A stretch of DNA of 64,000 nucleotides. Source: JANRIC01 sp033765345. Lineage in GTDB: Bacteria; Bacteroidota; Bacteroidia; Cytophagales; Microscillaceae. Positions 11,016 to 21,304 of this stretch are shown here, piece by piece (the first letter of the stretch is position 1; the number at the start of each line of letters is the position of its first letter). The notes beneath the pieces are model-generated. The model saw nothing but the letters and a program-made list of their open reading frames with translations, did no database searches and had not been told where the DNA came from. Position numbers and translations under genes: made by a program. Location of the stretch: the NCBI GenBank assembly GCA_033765345.1, contig JANRIC010000111.1:7643-71642 (forward strand). The letters are read 5' to 3'.

Positions 11016-11165
11016 TTAATTAAAAAGATTGAAGTGATTTTTTAGTTTGAATATAACTTCTTTCTTACTTCTTGATGCGCTTTGAATGTCATGAAGAAGT
11101 AAGAATATTTATCAAAAAGTATCTAAAAAGAAATGCTATATATTTCTGATGTAAGGATTAAAAAG

Positions 11166-11189
11166 AAAACCCGCTTTTGTGCGGGTTTT
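11166..11189 (-). terminator. Intrinsic terminator of the 2007-aa gene
   Basis: A 9-bp GC-containing stem (AAAACCCGC with GCGGGTTTT, 6-nt loop) 30 bp beyond the stop of the minus-strand gene. On the transcribed strand it is followed by TTTTCTTTTTAA. Confidence 0.85.
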
Positions 11190-11218
11190 CAGAAAGGGAA
11201 TAAAAATCTCTTTTTGAA

Positions 11219-14200
11219 CTAAATGATCAATAGTTTACCAGAAAAGGATTGGCCGTTATCGAGTGTAATTTTCAAAATATAAATTCCGGAGGGTAAAACG
11301 GCTGTATTTAGCTCAATGGTATTATCTCCTTCCTGAGTAGAGATAATTTTATGTTGAATTTTATGCCCCATCACATCGCTGAGTATAAAACCTGCATAAC
11401 CCGTAGCTGCTGTAAATTTCACGGTAGCCACGTCGCCACGGTTCACCGGGTTAGGGATCAATTGCAAAGGTATTTCTTTGGATTGATTCACAGCTACACG
11501 AATTACATTGCCGATGCGGTATTTATTTTCTTTATTAACAATCTTTAAGCGATAGTACAAATAGTTTACTGTCCGAGGGAAAGTTTGATCTACAAAATTG
11601 TATTCCGATAGTGTACTTGTATTATTGTATGAATTTACCTCTCCGATTGTTGTAAAATCCTTTCCATTAGCACTTCGTTGCACTTCAAAATGACTCAGAT
11701 TATCTTCCAGCAAGGTCAGCCAATTCAAAAAAACCTGATTTTGAATCATCTTCCCACTAAAGTCCAGGATTTCAGCCCTTAAATTAGCTCCTGGGCCTAT
11801 TACTTCGGGTGAGTCGGCCAGTTCGCAACCCCCGCCGCGCAATAAATTTTCAAAGGCATTTACGTCAGGGTCTTCGCATTCGCGGAATGAAATATCATCA
11901 ATGGCAAAGTCATTTCCATTTTTAGTAATAGAGAGATTCTCGACACAAATATTAAACTCCTCCACGTCTGCCGGTGCCCGATAAATACAACGTATGATCT
12001 GCCACTGATCGGGATTTTGCTCTAAAAAGAAAGAAGAACCCAGTACTTTGAGTCGGGCATTATTGGGCTCTCCGGCAGCATTACAAGGCATGGCGGCTCC
12101 AAAAGCAAAAGAATTGCTGGTTCTTGGTGCAGGTATAGTCATATCGGCACTATTGGGTGGTTCAGGGATATGCACGGTAGGCACCGAATTGTCCGGGTTA
12201 GGAATACTACTATATGTTTTGGTAATACCCGGCAAAAGCAGCGAGTCGCCTGTCTGAGGAGTCAGTGTCAGCCATTCAGACGAAGGGGGGATTTGACCTG
12301 TGGTAGGGTCTGCCATATCACAGATGGTCATGCGCAATTGAGGAACTTCCCCGATCTGATCTGCACTTTTTACATTTTGAAACCAGATAGAAAATATATA
12401 ATAACCTACTTTGCCTACACTGCTAGGACTACGGTCAATGGTTTGGCACCAGATTTTGCCGGGGTCGTAGAGGTTTTCATCAGGAAACCATCCGTTAATC
12501 AGCATAAAATTTGCGTCCTCAGCCGTTGGGATTAGGGCAGGAAGTCCTGGTTGGGGAGTTCCAAATACCCCAGTAGTGGGGTTAATGACATCTTCCAGGC
12601 AGGCTTCGCTACTTGCTCCAGGGCCTGAGACACAATAATTGGGATCTAGATTGGCAAAAACTCCAGAAGAGGCACTTTCATCTAATCCGCCTCCATAGCC
12701 TGAGTACCCGTGGCCATAGCAGAACCAGTTCTTTTTATAATTCCAAGCGGTATGTGTGACCGAATAAATTCCCTCAGTACGCATTTCGGTTCTTTTAGCC
12801 CATAGATTTGCCTGTGTATTTATCCCTGTTACCTCACCTTGGTCGCTAATATAGCCATAGTCTGTGGCAAATCGTGCATAGCTGTTCATAACGGCCTTAT
12901 CGGTGCCATATAACCTGAATCGCGGGTTGGTATGTATCCAGCCGTCCATATCGGCATAGTTTGTAGAGGAGGTAGCAGGGGAGCTTGCATCATTGATAGC
13001 ACCCCAATTTTCAAAAGTACCATCTTTTACTAATTCAGCACCGATTTGGCAAGGAGCGAAAGGGAAAACCCGAATTCTACCGGGCATATTTTCGGGAGGG
13101 TTGCTCCCACTGACGTTCATAATTCTTACATAGTACGTTCTACCGTCCTGAATGGAGAGTGAAAGTGATTCTGTACCTTCCCAAACACTATTGACACAAT
13201 CGAGCAGGAATAAGCCCCCGGGGTTGCTGTAATCGGCAATGTTGGCAAAGGCGTTGGCTGCGCCAGTGCCATTGAAGCTAGACAAAAGCCCGCAGTTGGG
13301 TGCGCTTCCATTGGGAACGGTATACACGGCGAGGGCAGCATTTTGTGGGTCACCGTCTACAAAATCCTCGTTATCATATTGGATAGTTACTGCGGAGAAA
13401 CTTTGTGTACTTCCGGCTGGAACTTCAAACTGAAACCATCCCTGAGATTTGACCAACGGGAAAGAAGTAGTTGGAATACTGGTAGAAGATTCTATGACGC
13501 AGGAAGGGTCTTGGATATCTGCACTTGGGACGATGGCCGTACTCCAGTTGGAGGGTACTTCAAAGCTTTTCCATTCACCATCTAAATCGCCGATAAAAGC
13601 AGGTGTGCTACAGAGCTCCTGGGCAATATCTTTGCCGTAAAAAAGGCATAATCGCCCGAAGGCTGTTGCTCCGGCGGTTTGATTGATAAAACGAATATAA
13701 TAGGTTTCGTCCCCGTCGGCAGCCACATTGAAGTTGATTCTTTCAATACCTTCTACTCCAGGTCCGAAATTATCCACACAAGCTACTAAGGTAAGCGCAC
13801 CACAAGTTCCTCGGTAAATCGCAAGTGCCACATCGGCAGGTTCTGTGAAAATATCATTGCTATTTCCTGAATTGTCATATTCTACGGTGATATTATCTGC
13901 CGGAAGAGTTCCTGGTACTCCGGTGGAGTCAGGAGTTTGAAATACAGCCCAGACATCAGACTGGCAGCTAGTTCCGGGGCAATCAGCGGCTCCGCCGGGT
14001 AGATTACAGGCGGCATCATAAGTCACATTGATCTGGATGCTACATTGCCCCAGGCTAACGGTATCTGCTTGAGCGCAGGTGGTGTAATCTTGCTCGCCGT
14101 CAGATAGGCAAAGACTCCCTGACATTCCAGTCACCGAGCTAGCCATGTCCATAATCCTGATAAGATATTGCCTTCCAGGGCTAGTCAGGAAGGTAAGGCT

Positions 14201-17200
14201 TTCGGTTTGGCGGCTAGAGGTTTTGACTTTATCTACACAGGCGTATTCATTACCGATGTTGCCAGCACCATTGATACCGACGCTACAATCTATGGGTCCT
14301 TTATCTAGCAAAGCCGTATATACAACTATGGCAGGGTCGCTGATTTCGCTAACACCGTCGTGGTTATTTTGATATTGTAAGGTGACTACTTCACCGTTGC
14401 CGACCATACTGATCCAAGAATCTCTGGCAGGAACCCTAGGCATGTTCGTTCCGGGAGTGCCTGTGTTTGTGGTATCAGGGTCGCAGGTAAAGTCAGGGGC
14501 AACAAATGTGCTATAATGGCTTGGTAGCATTCCGGGAGCAGTGACATCCCGAAGAGCCGCTCCGTTGTTGGTAAAATCTGCGGGAACGTCCAGTCTGATA
14601 TTACAATCTCCTGAGAAAATTCGCTGGATGGTATTGATATCACAGACATCACTTTCTTCTGTTTCACGAATACAAAGTGCTCCGGTTGCGGTACTTGCAT
14701 CCAGGCTCATAATTCGGACATAATACTGTAGACCTTCTACGGTATTTGCCCTGAGCTTCTCGAGTCCATTTAAAGCCGCACTTGTATTGGCACAAGCAAT
14801 CAAACTTAGGTTTCCACAACTCCCTTTATAAATCGCAATGGCTATGTCTGCACCAGTATGTGCGTACTCGATGGTATAATTATTAGAAGTGGCCGTAAAA
14901 CTAGCCCAGGCATCTCCCAGAATATCTCTAGTGCCATTTGCATCCACACAGGCAGGTTCCTGTATATCTTCCAATTCATCTAAAGCTGTAGTGATATTAA
15001 AGGCACTGCTACACCCTCCATTATTAAAATTATCAGCCGTACTACACAAATCTCTGGGTTCTACTGGGGGGCGAATACAAAGATTACCTGTGACTCCATT
15101 CAAAGTACCTGTGCTGATATTTGCGATGCGGATGTAGTATACCTGATCTGTGGTAGTACCGTTTTCAAACAAAGTGAATGATTCCTTCCCTTCTCCGATG
15201 TCATCTCGGCAGCCTAACTCCTGGAGAGCAGTTAAAATTGCCAAATTACCAGTAAAAGCACCAGGTGTAAATTTTAGCATTCGGATAAAATACAAATCGT
15301 TTCCGCTAGGATTGATGCTTACTTCGGTCAGGTTTTGGGTTTTGTTACAACCCAGGTCATTGGGGCTGACCGCCTCTGTGGGGCTGATGAGTGCCAAGCC
15401 CGCACAATTGTTGCCTTTGTATACTTCTAGTTCAATATCTCCAATACTTGCCGAAGTAAACACAACGGTAAAAGGCACTCCTGCCTGTGCCTGAAAAACT
15501 GCCCAGGCATCTCCTTCGGCTGTATCAAAAAGGGGATTACAGGAAGAATCATAATCTCCCGAAGCAGTAAAGTCGGCTACAATTCCATTGCTAATCGTAA
15601 TATTTTCAATATAGGTATTGCCTGGAGTCACGTCGGCGGGCAGATTGAGGGCTGTACAGTTATCTTTTATATAAGGAGTGCTGCTAAAATCAACCGTGTC
15701 TACTTTTTCCCCTTTATAAACTACCAAAGCTACATTTTGGGCTTCATCCAGATTATTGGTGGTATTATCGTATTCAATAATCAGCGTATCGGAAGTCGGC
15801 AGCTCAAACCTAGCCCAGGCATCTGCCTGAGAAGTACCGGAGCAGGAAATATTCAATGGGTCTGCTAGGGGCGCGCCTCCGTGTGCATTAAAACTCGGTT
15901 CAACATTCAGGGGGATGGTACAGTCACTGCCGTCGATATCCAGGAGATTGGCTTGAAAAAAATAGTCGGAGCCCGTTTTGGTCTGTCCATAAAGACAGAT
16001 CACGCCTTCTACAGAAGCACCATTACTACTGATTACCTTGATGGAGTAGGTTCGCCCTGCAATGGCATCAAAAGTCAAAGAAGTAAAACTATTGCCTCCA
16101 TTCACCGCACAGGCTATAGGAGCTACTGTAGTACCGCAGGTGAAATTTTCATATACCACTAGATCTGGTAGCCCTCCATTGGTAGACGCATAATCCAAAC
16201 GTAACGAACTATCTGTGGTGGCGGTGTAGGTGATCCAGGCATCTTTATTGCCTGAAGCGCAGCCGTTGTCATCAGTAAATACCGAACCAAAACTAGCAAG
16301 TACATCGAGAGGGACATTACAATCTCCCAGATTGAGTGCGGGAGCAGTGGCTGCCAGACTACAATCATCTCTTTCTCTGACTTCTCGGATACATAGATTA
16401 GCAGCCAATGATTCGGTATCTTCCAAGTTCATCAGGCGTAGGTAATATGTGCCGTCTGAAGGTACTTGAAATAATATTCGTTCTTTACCCGCACCATTGA
16501 TTGCATCTGCACATCCCAACAGGTTAAGGTTGCCGCAAACACCCTGATATACTGCAATTGCTGCATTTTTGTCTTGGCTTAAATAGGTAAGTTGGATAAA
16601 TTGCCCCAATTGAGCATCAAATTTTACCCAGGCATCCAATTGCACGGTGCCTACTACACAAGCGGGAGCAGCCAATCCTTCTTGATTGATGAGTGCGGAA
16701 GTAATGTCGATTTCCAAACCACAGGTATTTAGGGTCACTTCCTGAGCGTTGGCGCATAGATCACTTTGATTCCCGTACCCGTTTTGGAGGCAAATCTTAC
16801 CGGGGAGAATTTGAGCGGCATCCGTCAGGTTAGAAATTTTGATAAAATAGACCGTATCCTTTGATGCGTTGATGGTGACTTGTTCTGTACCGGGTCCTAC
16901 CAAAGAATTTACACATTGCACTAGTGCCCCGCCAGTACAAGAACCTTGATAAATGCTGATTGCTGCATCAAGTGTAGTGCTTAGATTGCTGTATTGGATG
17001 GTTACAGGGGCAGAGGAAGTTGCTGTAAATCTTGCCCATCCGTTGCGAAGCCCTGTAAATATGCTTGCACAGGAATCCGCAGTAGGAGCAATGGTATTGT
17101 TGATGTTGAAATCTACATTACAACTACCTATGGTCAGTACTTGTGCGGCAGAGCAAAGCGCAGGTGCCTGGGCTTGGACATTAAATGCAAACCGACCAAT

Positions 17201-17242
17201 CAATAAAATGGAAAATAATATAGGAAGTAGCTTATGTCGCAT
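11219..17242 (-). CDS. Giant secreted repeat protein, paralogue 3 (2007 aa, T9SS cargo)
   Basis: The signal peptide ends at NVQAQA. Nine PPC-like repeats follow in the same order as paralogue 2 (markers GSCNVDF, NTCGLEI, GDCNVPL, SDCTIPL, a fifth weaker repeat, GGCSSAF, GDCNIRL, GQCSIQI, and a final one starting AQELC). Repeat 8 here runs straight from its cysteine strand into DVWAVF, without the inserted domain of paralogue 2. After about residue 1397 comes the same C-terminal module (DGTFENW, KIWCQTIDR, KNGNDFAIDDISF), an FN3-like segment and a T9SS type A sorting domain (PNPV, GIYILKI). A surface-binding role is inferred. The matching repeat order implies whole-gene duplication rather than repeat expansion. 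Confidence 0.9.
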   Translation of the reverse strand: MRHKLLPILFSILLIGRFAFNVQAQAPALCSAAQVLTIGSCNVDFNINNTIAPTADSCASIFTGLRNGWARFTATSSAPVTIQYSNLSTTLDAAISIYQGSCTGGALVQCVNSLVGPGTEQVTINASKDTVYFIKISNLTDAAQILPGKICLQNGYGNQSDLCANAQEVTLNTCGLEIDITSALINQEGLAAPACVVGTVQLDAWVKFDAQLGQFIQLTYLSQDKNAAIAVYQGVCGNLNLLGCADAINGAGKERILFQVPSDGTYYLRLMNLEDTESLAANLCIREVRERDDCSLAATAPALNLGDCNVPLDVLASFGSVFTDDNGCASGNKDAWITYTATTDSSLRLDYASTNGGLPDLVVYENFTCGTTVAPIACAVNGGNSFTSLTFDAIAGRTYSIKVISSNGASVEGVICLYGQTKTGSDYFFQANLLDIDGSDCTIPLNVEPSFNAHGGAPLADPLNISCSGTSQADAWARFELPTSDTLIIEYDNTTNNLDEAQNVALVVYKGEKVDTVDFSSTPYIKDNCTALNLPADVTPGNTYIENITISNGIVADFTASGDYDSSCNPLFDTAEGDAWAVFQAQAGVPFTVVFTSASIGDIELEVYKGNNCAGLALISPTEAVSPNDLGCNKTQNLTEVSINPSGNDLYFIRMLKFTPGAFTGNLAILTALQELGCRDDIGEGKESFTLFENGTTTDQVYYIRIANISTGTLNGVTGNLCIRPPVEPRDLCSTADNFNNGGCSSAFNITTALDELEDIQEPACVDANGTRDILGDAWASFTATSNNYTIEYAHTGADIAIAIYKGSCGNLSLIACANTSAALNGLEKLRANTVEGLQYYVRIMSLDASTATGALCIRETEESDVCDINTIQRIFSGDCNIRLDVPADFTNNGAALRDVTAPGMLPSHYSTFVAPDFTCDPDTTNTGTPGTNMPRVPARDSWISMVGNGEVVTLQYQNNHDGVSEISDPAIVVYTALLDKGPIDCSVGINGAGNIGNEYACVDKVKTSSRQTESLTFLTSPGRQYLIRIMDMASSVTGMSGSLCLSDGEQDYTTCAQADTVSLGQCSIQINVTYDAACNLPGGAADCPGTSCQSDVWAVFQTPDSTGVPGTLPADNITVEYDNSGNSNDIFTEPADVALAIYRGTCGALTLVACVDNFGPGVEGIERINFNVAADGDETYYIRFINQTAGATAFGRLCLFYGKDIAQELCSTPAFIGDLDGEWKSFEVPSNWSTAIVPSADIQDPSCVIESSTSIPTTSFPLVKSQGWFQFEVPAGSTQSFSAVTIQYDNEDFVDGDPQNAALAVYTVPNGSAPNCGLLSSFNGTGAANAFANIADYSNPGGLFLLDCVNSVWEGTESLSLSIQDGRTYYVRIMNVSGSNPPENMPGRIRVFPFAPCQIGAELVKDGTFENWGAINDASSPATSSTNYADMDGWIHTNPRFRLYGTDKAVMNSYARFATDYGYISDQGEVTGINTQANLWAKRTEMRTEGIYSVTHTAWNYKKNWFCYGHGYSGYGGGLDESASSGVFANLDPNYCVSGPGASSEACLEDVINPTTGVFGTPQPGLPALIPTAEDANFMLINGWFPDENLYDPGKIWCQTIDRSPSSVGKVGYYIFSIWFQNVKSADQIGEVPQLRMTICDMADPTTGQIPPSSEWLTLTPQTGDSLLLPGITKTYSSIPNPDNSVPTVHIPEPPNSADMTIPAPRTSNSFAFGAAMPCNAAGEPNNARLKVLGSSFFLEQNPDQWQIIRCIYRAPADVEEFNICVENLSITKNGNDFAIDDISFRECEDPDVNAFENLLRGGGCELADSPEVIGPGANLRAEILDFSGKMIQNQVFLNWLTLLEDNLSHFEVQRSANGKDFTTIGEVNSYNNTSTLSEYNFVDQTFPRTVNYLYYRLKIVNKENKYRIGNVIRVAVNQSKEIPLQLIPNPVNRGDVATVKFTAATGYAGFILSDVMGHKIQHKIISTQEGDNTIELNTAVLPSGIYILKITLDNGQSFSGKLLII

Positions 17243-17304
17243 GTTGAAGTCTTATTGTTCTACAATTATGATCATTATGGAAAATGTTTTGTGTTGTGAC
17301 CTCA

Positions 17305-17312
17305 CAAAATTA
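17305..17312 (-). promoter_or_regulatory. Possible -7 box for giant paralogue 3
   Basis: CAAAATTA on the plus strand reads TAATTTTG on the coding strand, matching the Bacteroidota TAnnTTTG consensus 63 bp upstream of the start. No clear -33 TTG at ideal spacing. No TGATNATCA motif was found in this spacer (17243-17555). Confidence 0.35.
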
Positions 17313-17555
17313 AACCAAATTGTGGTTTTATAATAAGAACGAGCTTTGGGAATTTTTATTAATGCATACATACATTACATACGCAAAAAAATTTAAATTG
17401 GGTGCTTTCGCGAGGTTTGGTTTTCAGTTTTGAGGATATACCTGGTATGGTAAGTTTGTGGATATTTTGGCAGTATTTGTACTTTTCGCTAAAAATTAAT
17501 GGAATCAAGGCTTGATAAAGCTTAAGATAAAGTCCTCATAAAAAAAACCGGATGA

Positions 17556-17738
17556 TTATTTTTTATTGGCTTTATCGGCAAATTTATTCCAGCGTTTTTG
17601 CATTTCTCCCAGGAGGTAGAATTTTTCATCAGAGCTAAGTTCCTCTTCGGCATACACTAATTTATTGAATTTGACTTGAAAAGAGTGTTCTTGTGCTTTG
17701 GCAATACTATCCATGATAGTCAGATAAAATTCAAACAT
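17556..17738 (-). CDS. Small hypothetical protein (60 aa)
   Basis: A charged, predicted helical 60-residue protein without signal peptide or membrane segment. The stretch SSDEKFYLLGEMQKRW faintly resembles the helix shared by the two small orphans at 25147 and 25584. It lies between two larger minus-strand genes in ordinary coding context. No family recognised; the call rests on composition and a plausible ATG. Confidence 0.45.
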   Translation of the reverse strand: MFEFYLTIMDSIAKAQEHSFQVKFNKLVYAEEELSSDEKFYLLGEMQKRWNKFADKANKK

Positions 17739-17838
17739 AAGTAAGATGTATTAAGATGAAAGATGAATATATTAGCTATATTATTGTTCAATATAAGTAT
17801 TTTAAATATTTAAAACCAGGAATTGTTTAAGAATATTC

Positions 17839-20313
17839 TTAACGAAAAGAAAATGAGGTGGTAATTTTAAAAAAGGCATTATCTCTGAATTTATCCCTGG
17901 CATAAGCTCCATAACGAAAATAAACACCTGCTCCCAAACCCATGTAAGCCACATTGAGATATTTGAATCTTAGTATATGATTGATTAACAATCCACTTTC
18001 ATAATATACACGATCCAAGGTATTAAAATCAATTCCTTGATGTGATTCTGGATGACTGAGGTTTCCCCAGCCTATGTTTTGTGCCAGTGAAAGCTCCGGC
18101 TTGAATATTTTAGATTTTGATTTATAAAGCAATTGTCCAAAATGATGGATATAAAACAGATAGACATACCTATCCGACAAAAATTCATAAAGCTCCATGG
18201 TTTGAAAATAGTGATCTACTGTCAGGGGTACTTGGCGTGTCAGACCTCTGCCCTGATAGAGTATAGAGTAGGGCACATCCCCTTTAATCATTCCAGCTTC
18301 GAGCTGAAATTCGGAAGCTCCTAGGCTTCTAAGCAACAGATTATACTGTATTTTCCCTTCTAGCTTATGATAATCATATTTGCCACCCAAAAATTCTCCT
18401 CCTCTGATATAATTAAAGCTAATGATTGGTGAAGCGGATCTGACGAACAATTTGCGTTTATTCAGCCCAATATACTCTTGCCCTCTGGCATAATAGACTT
18501 GTAGGCTAAACTCCGAAAAACGAAAGCGATTGAGTAGTTCATCTTGTGGTAATGCTTGAAAATGATAATCATATAAAGGACTCATTTCTTGTGTATTCAG
18601 TCCGATTTGCATCTGAAAATCACGCATTGGTCGCCAGAAGGCGTAGATATCCGCCCGCTTGAATTTGTCCATCCTTTCTGTAAGAAAATACCTAAAGGCT
18701 TGGTTTCCAAATAAGGGTTGGTTTTCCAAAAAATATACATTGGCAGGCTCTAGCACATCATCTTTATATTTTAATCCAATCCGAATATCAAAACGATCTT
18801 CCAGGGCAACCTCTCCTGAAAATCCATATTTAAACCGTCCGTCTTTGGTTCCATAAGCAGTATATGCTCCCAAAGTATAACGCTCGCTCCATCGATAGTT
18901 TGTAAAAAATGCAGCCCCCAGTCTTAGCCCTTCAAAACGATTGACTTTGAGTATATTGGTTAAGTCCAAGTCGAACTTCCCAATAGGGTAACGCCCATAA
19001 GAAAATGCTTCAGAGATCTTTACAATTTTATCCATTTTCATCCTAATCCCCAGGCTATCCAAATAGGTATAGGTTTTCATGTCTTTGGGTTCAAGCGGAT
19101 TGACCCTATATTTCTGCCAGTATTCAGCAGGGCGATTTGCCAACTGGGTATCAATATCGAGGGTCACTTCATCAAATTCTTTTTTCCTAAGCTCCGGGTG
19201 TATTTGAATATCCTTGAGGTAAGTACGGGTGAAGCCTTTGAGTTTGCGATCTGACACACGGATTTCGTTAAAAACAATATCTGCTTGAAATTGTACCGGA
19301 AACCAATAATAATCGTCCAATTTTTCATAACGTTGCTCTATTTTAAACCCAACCATAGCTTCGGGATCATTGGAATAAGCCACCACATTTTGAATGGCAT
19401 ACTGATTTGTATTGATATAGAGCATTCCCGCTAGTGCGTCGAAGTTTTTGTCGGGATAAGGCTCAAAAGAAATGATGAACACGGTATCGCTTCCATAATA
19501 AGTAGTATCTTCTATGGCAAAAAAATATTTTTCGGTACTCCCTGGGCTCACCGGGTTCAGATAGTTAATATTCATCAAGGAGATAAAATCCTTATAAAAC
19601 GAAAAAGGTTGAAAATCGGTAGCTACTGCTATAAAACCCGGATTTTTAAGCCCTCCGATGCGATTGGCCAATACGGTCTCTTTGTTAAAATCAGGGGCGA
19701 TGTACTTTCGCTCAGTAATTGATTCGGCAATAAAAAGATGATGGGTCTTTAGGTGATTGAGTAAATTAATTTCCGAAGAATCTACGGTTTGCGCAATAAT
19801 TTGCGCCGTATCCTTTGTGGCACTTTTTTCTTCAATAGTCACCAAAAATTTATGATAAGCATTGTATTGAAAAGAAGCTATTTTTTCAGGGTCATTCTTT
19901 TTTCTGTTTTTTACAGCTTCGCGAATGATCCGATTGGCAGGGTTTTCACCTGACTCTACCACTACCTCGGCAAGTTCGGAGGGTTTTTCCACGAGGCGAA
20001 TAGTCTGAAAGCGTTGGAAAGGCTGTAGGTCTTCTGGTGTATTGATCGGGTAATCAAAAGTTTGATAACCTATATAGCTAAAACTTATTTTTTTGATTTG
20101 GTTTGAGGGAACCGTAAGCCGATACTCACCGTCAATATCCGTAGTGGTACCATAGGCTCCCCCATTGATGATGATATTGGCAAAAATTAATGGATTTCCT
20201 GATTTGGCATCAATTACTTTTCCCTGGATGACGATGCTTTGGGCAAAAGCCAACTGCCCCCAAGCCAACAAGCAGACCAGATATACCAGCCCGGCAATTT
20301 TCCTTAAACTCAT
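17839..20313 (-). CDS. DUF5686 / carboxypeptidase-regulatory-like outer-membrane protein (824 aa)
   Basis: The signal peptide (VCLLAWGQLAFAQ) is followed by a CarboxypepD_reg-like beta-sandwich (about residues 28-115: VIQGKVIDAKSGNPL, TTDIDGEYRL, ISFSYIGYQT), as in TonB-linked proteins. The DUF5686 body starts at ANRIIREAVKNR (about 125). The C-terminal half alternates short beta strands and ends in an aromatic (FSFR), fitting an outer-membrane barrel. The family is widespread in Bacteroidota and its biochemical role is not established. It is monocistronic, with its own upstream spacer. Confidence 0.85.
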   Translation of the reverse strand: MSLRKIAGLVYLVCLLAWGQLAFAQSIVIQGKVIDAKSGNPLIFANIIINGGAYGTTTDIDGEYRLTVPSNQIKKISFSYIGYQTFDYPINTPEDLQPFQRFQTIRLVEKPSELAEVVVESGENPANRIIREAVKNRKKNDPEKIASFQYNAYHKFLVTIEEKSATKDTAQIIAQTVDSSEINLLNHLKTHHLFIAESITERKYIAPDFNKETVLANRIGGLKNPGFIAVATDFQPFSFYKDFISLMNINYLNPVSPGSTEKYFFAIEDTTYYGSDTVFIISFEPYPDKNFDALAGMLYINTNQYAIQNVVAYSNDPEAMVGFKIEQRYEKLDDYYWFPVQFQADIVFNEIRVSDRKLKGFTRTYLKDIQIHPELRKKEFDEVTLDIDTQLANRPAEYWQKYRVNPLEPKDMKTYTYLDSLGIRMKMDKIVKISEAFSYGRYPIGKFDLDLTNILKVNRFEGLRLGAAFFTNYRWSERYTLGAYTAYGTKDGRFKYGFSGEVALEDRFDIRIGLKYKDDVLEPANVYFLENQPLFGNQAFRYFLTERMDKFKRADIYAFWRPMRDFQMQIGLNTQEMSPLYDYHFQALPQDELLNRFRFSEFSLQVYYARGQEYIGLNKRKLFVRSASPIISFNYIRGGEFLGGKYDYHKLEGKIQYNLLLRSLGASEFQLEAGMIKGDVPYSILYQGRGLTRQVPLTVDHYFQTMELYEFLSDRYVYLFYIHHFGQLLYKSKSKIFKPELSLAQNIGWGNLSHPESHQGIDFNTLDRVYYESGLLINHILRFKYLNVAYMGLGAGVYFRYGAYARDKFRDNAFFKITTSFSFR

Positions 20314-20424
20314 ATAAAATGCCTATTGGATTTAATTCAATTGCAAAGTTATCAATTTTAAAGCAGGATTTACATGATTTTGAGATTAATCTGAAGTGAA
20401 GTCTAATAGATAAACCCACAAAAA

Positions 20425-20445
20425 ATCCCGGCAATATACCGGGAT
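20425..20445. other. Hairpin upstream of the DUF5686 gene
   Basis: A 7-bp stem ATCCCGG/CCGGGAT with a 7-nt loop. On the minus strand a T6 run follows directly, giving intrinsic-terminator form, yet it lies 112 bp upstream of the DUF5686 start and reads toward it. It could be a leader attenuator, or the terminator of a lost gene. Confidence 0.4.
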
Positions 20446-20672
20446 CATCTTTTTAGTCTGAGCCACGTAAATGTCCGGCTAATCAGTATTGCCCTTTGGG
20501 TTTTGGGAAAGATTTTTGTTCCGAATTGACTCTTACGTCAAAGCAAAAACCCAATAACTAATACCCAAAACTCAATCGTCTGAAGGCTATGATACGCCAT
20601 AGACCAAGGGAAAAGCCAAAAATTTTCCAAATCTTAGAGATTTAGAAAAGTTAAGGTTTTCTAAATTTTTCG

Positions 20673-20680
20673 TATCTTTA
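20673..20680 (+). promoter_or_regulatory. Possible -7 box for the orphan/nuclease operon
   Basis: TATCTTTA (one mismatch to TAnnTTTG) lies 18 bp upstream of the ATG at 20699. No convincing -33 box. The rest of the 20314-20698 spacer holds only the hairpin at 20425. Confidence 0.3.
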
Positions 20681-20698
20681 AACAAAAAAAAACATAAT

Positions 20699-21304
20699 AT
20701 GGAAAACTCAATAGACTATCAGGAAGCCATTAAGCAGGAGTTGCAATACATTCCACAAGCGTATCTGGCCTCTCTTTATCAAATCATTGCTTTGATGGCA
20801 CAGCCTTTTAAGCATGGGGAGGGGGAAGCTACTGAAAAACTAAGCAAAGGGATTTTGCAGGTGTATGCCGACAAATTCAGAAAAGGTTTTAGTCTGATGA
20901 TGAGGCAAGAGCTTGGGCTGGACTTTTCTTTTCAGATTCAAGAACAGTTTACGATTCTCAAACTTACATTTCCTCTATTGGAGGCACAAAATGATGAAAT
21001 CATTCCCGAAGAGTTTGACCTGGATCAAATTTGCAAGACAAAACAAGTAGAAATTATTTATTCAGAGGAGCAACAAAAATATGTACTTCACAATTTGCAA
21101 GAAGCCGAATCCGAAATTCAAGATAAACACTCCGAAAAAATGCTCATTTTTGATACCCTCACAGGCATATACCTGATAGAAACTTCCCAAATAGACAACT
21201 GGCAAGCTGAAAATGCAAGTAATGATGCCCGTAATTTGGCAGCTTTGATGTTGCTCGCCTTAGATAAGCGTCAAAAAATACACCAAACCGATTACTCGCT
21301 ATGA
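20699..21304 (+). CDS. Hypothetical protein, first gene of a nuclease-like pair (201 aa)
   Basis: Acidic, mostly helical soluble protein without signal peptide. No family recognised. It overlaps the next gene by ATGA (21301-21304), so the two are probably translationally coupled. The partner carries a PD-(D/E)XK-like motif, which suggests a two-gene module with one nuclease-like member. An immunity or accessory role would be guesswork. Confidence 0.75.
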   Translation: MENSIDYQEAIKQELQYIPQAYLASLYQIIALMAQPFKHGEGEATEKLSKGILQVYADKFRKGFSLMMRQELGLDFSFQIQEQFTILKLTFPLLEAQNDEIIPEEFDLDQICKTKQVEIIYSEEQQKYVLHNLQEAESEIQDKHSEKMLIFDTLTGIYLIETSQIDNWQAENASNDARNLAALMLLALDKRQKIHQTDYSL

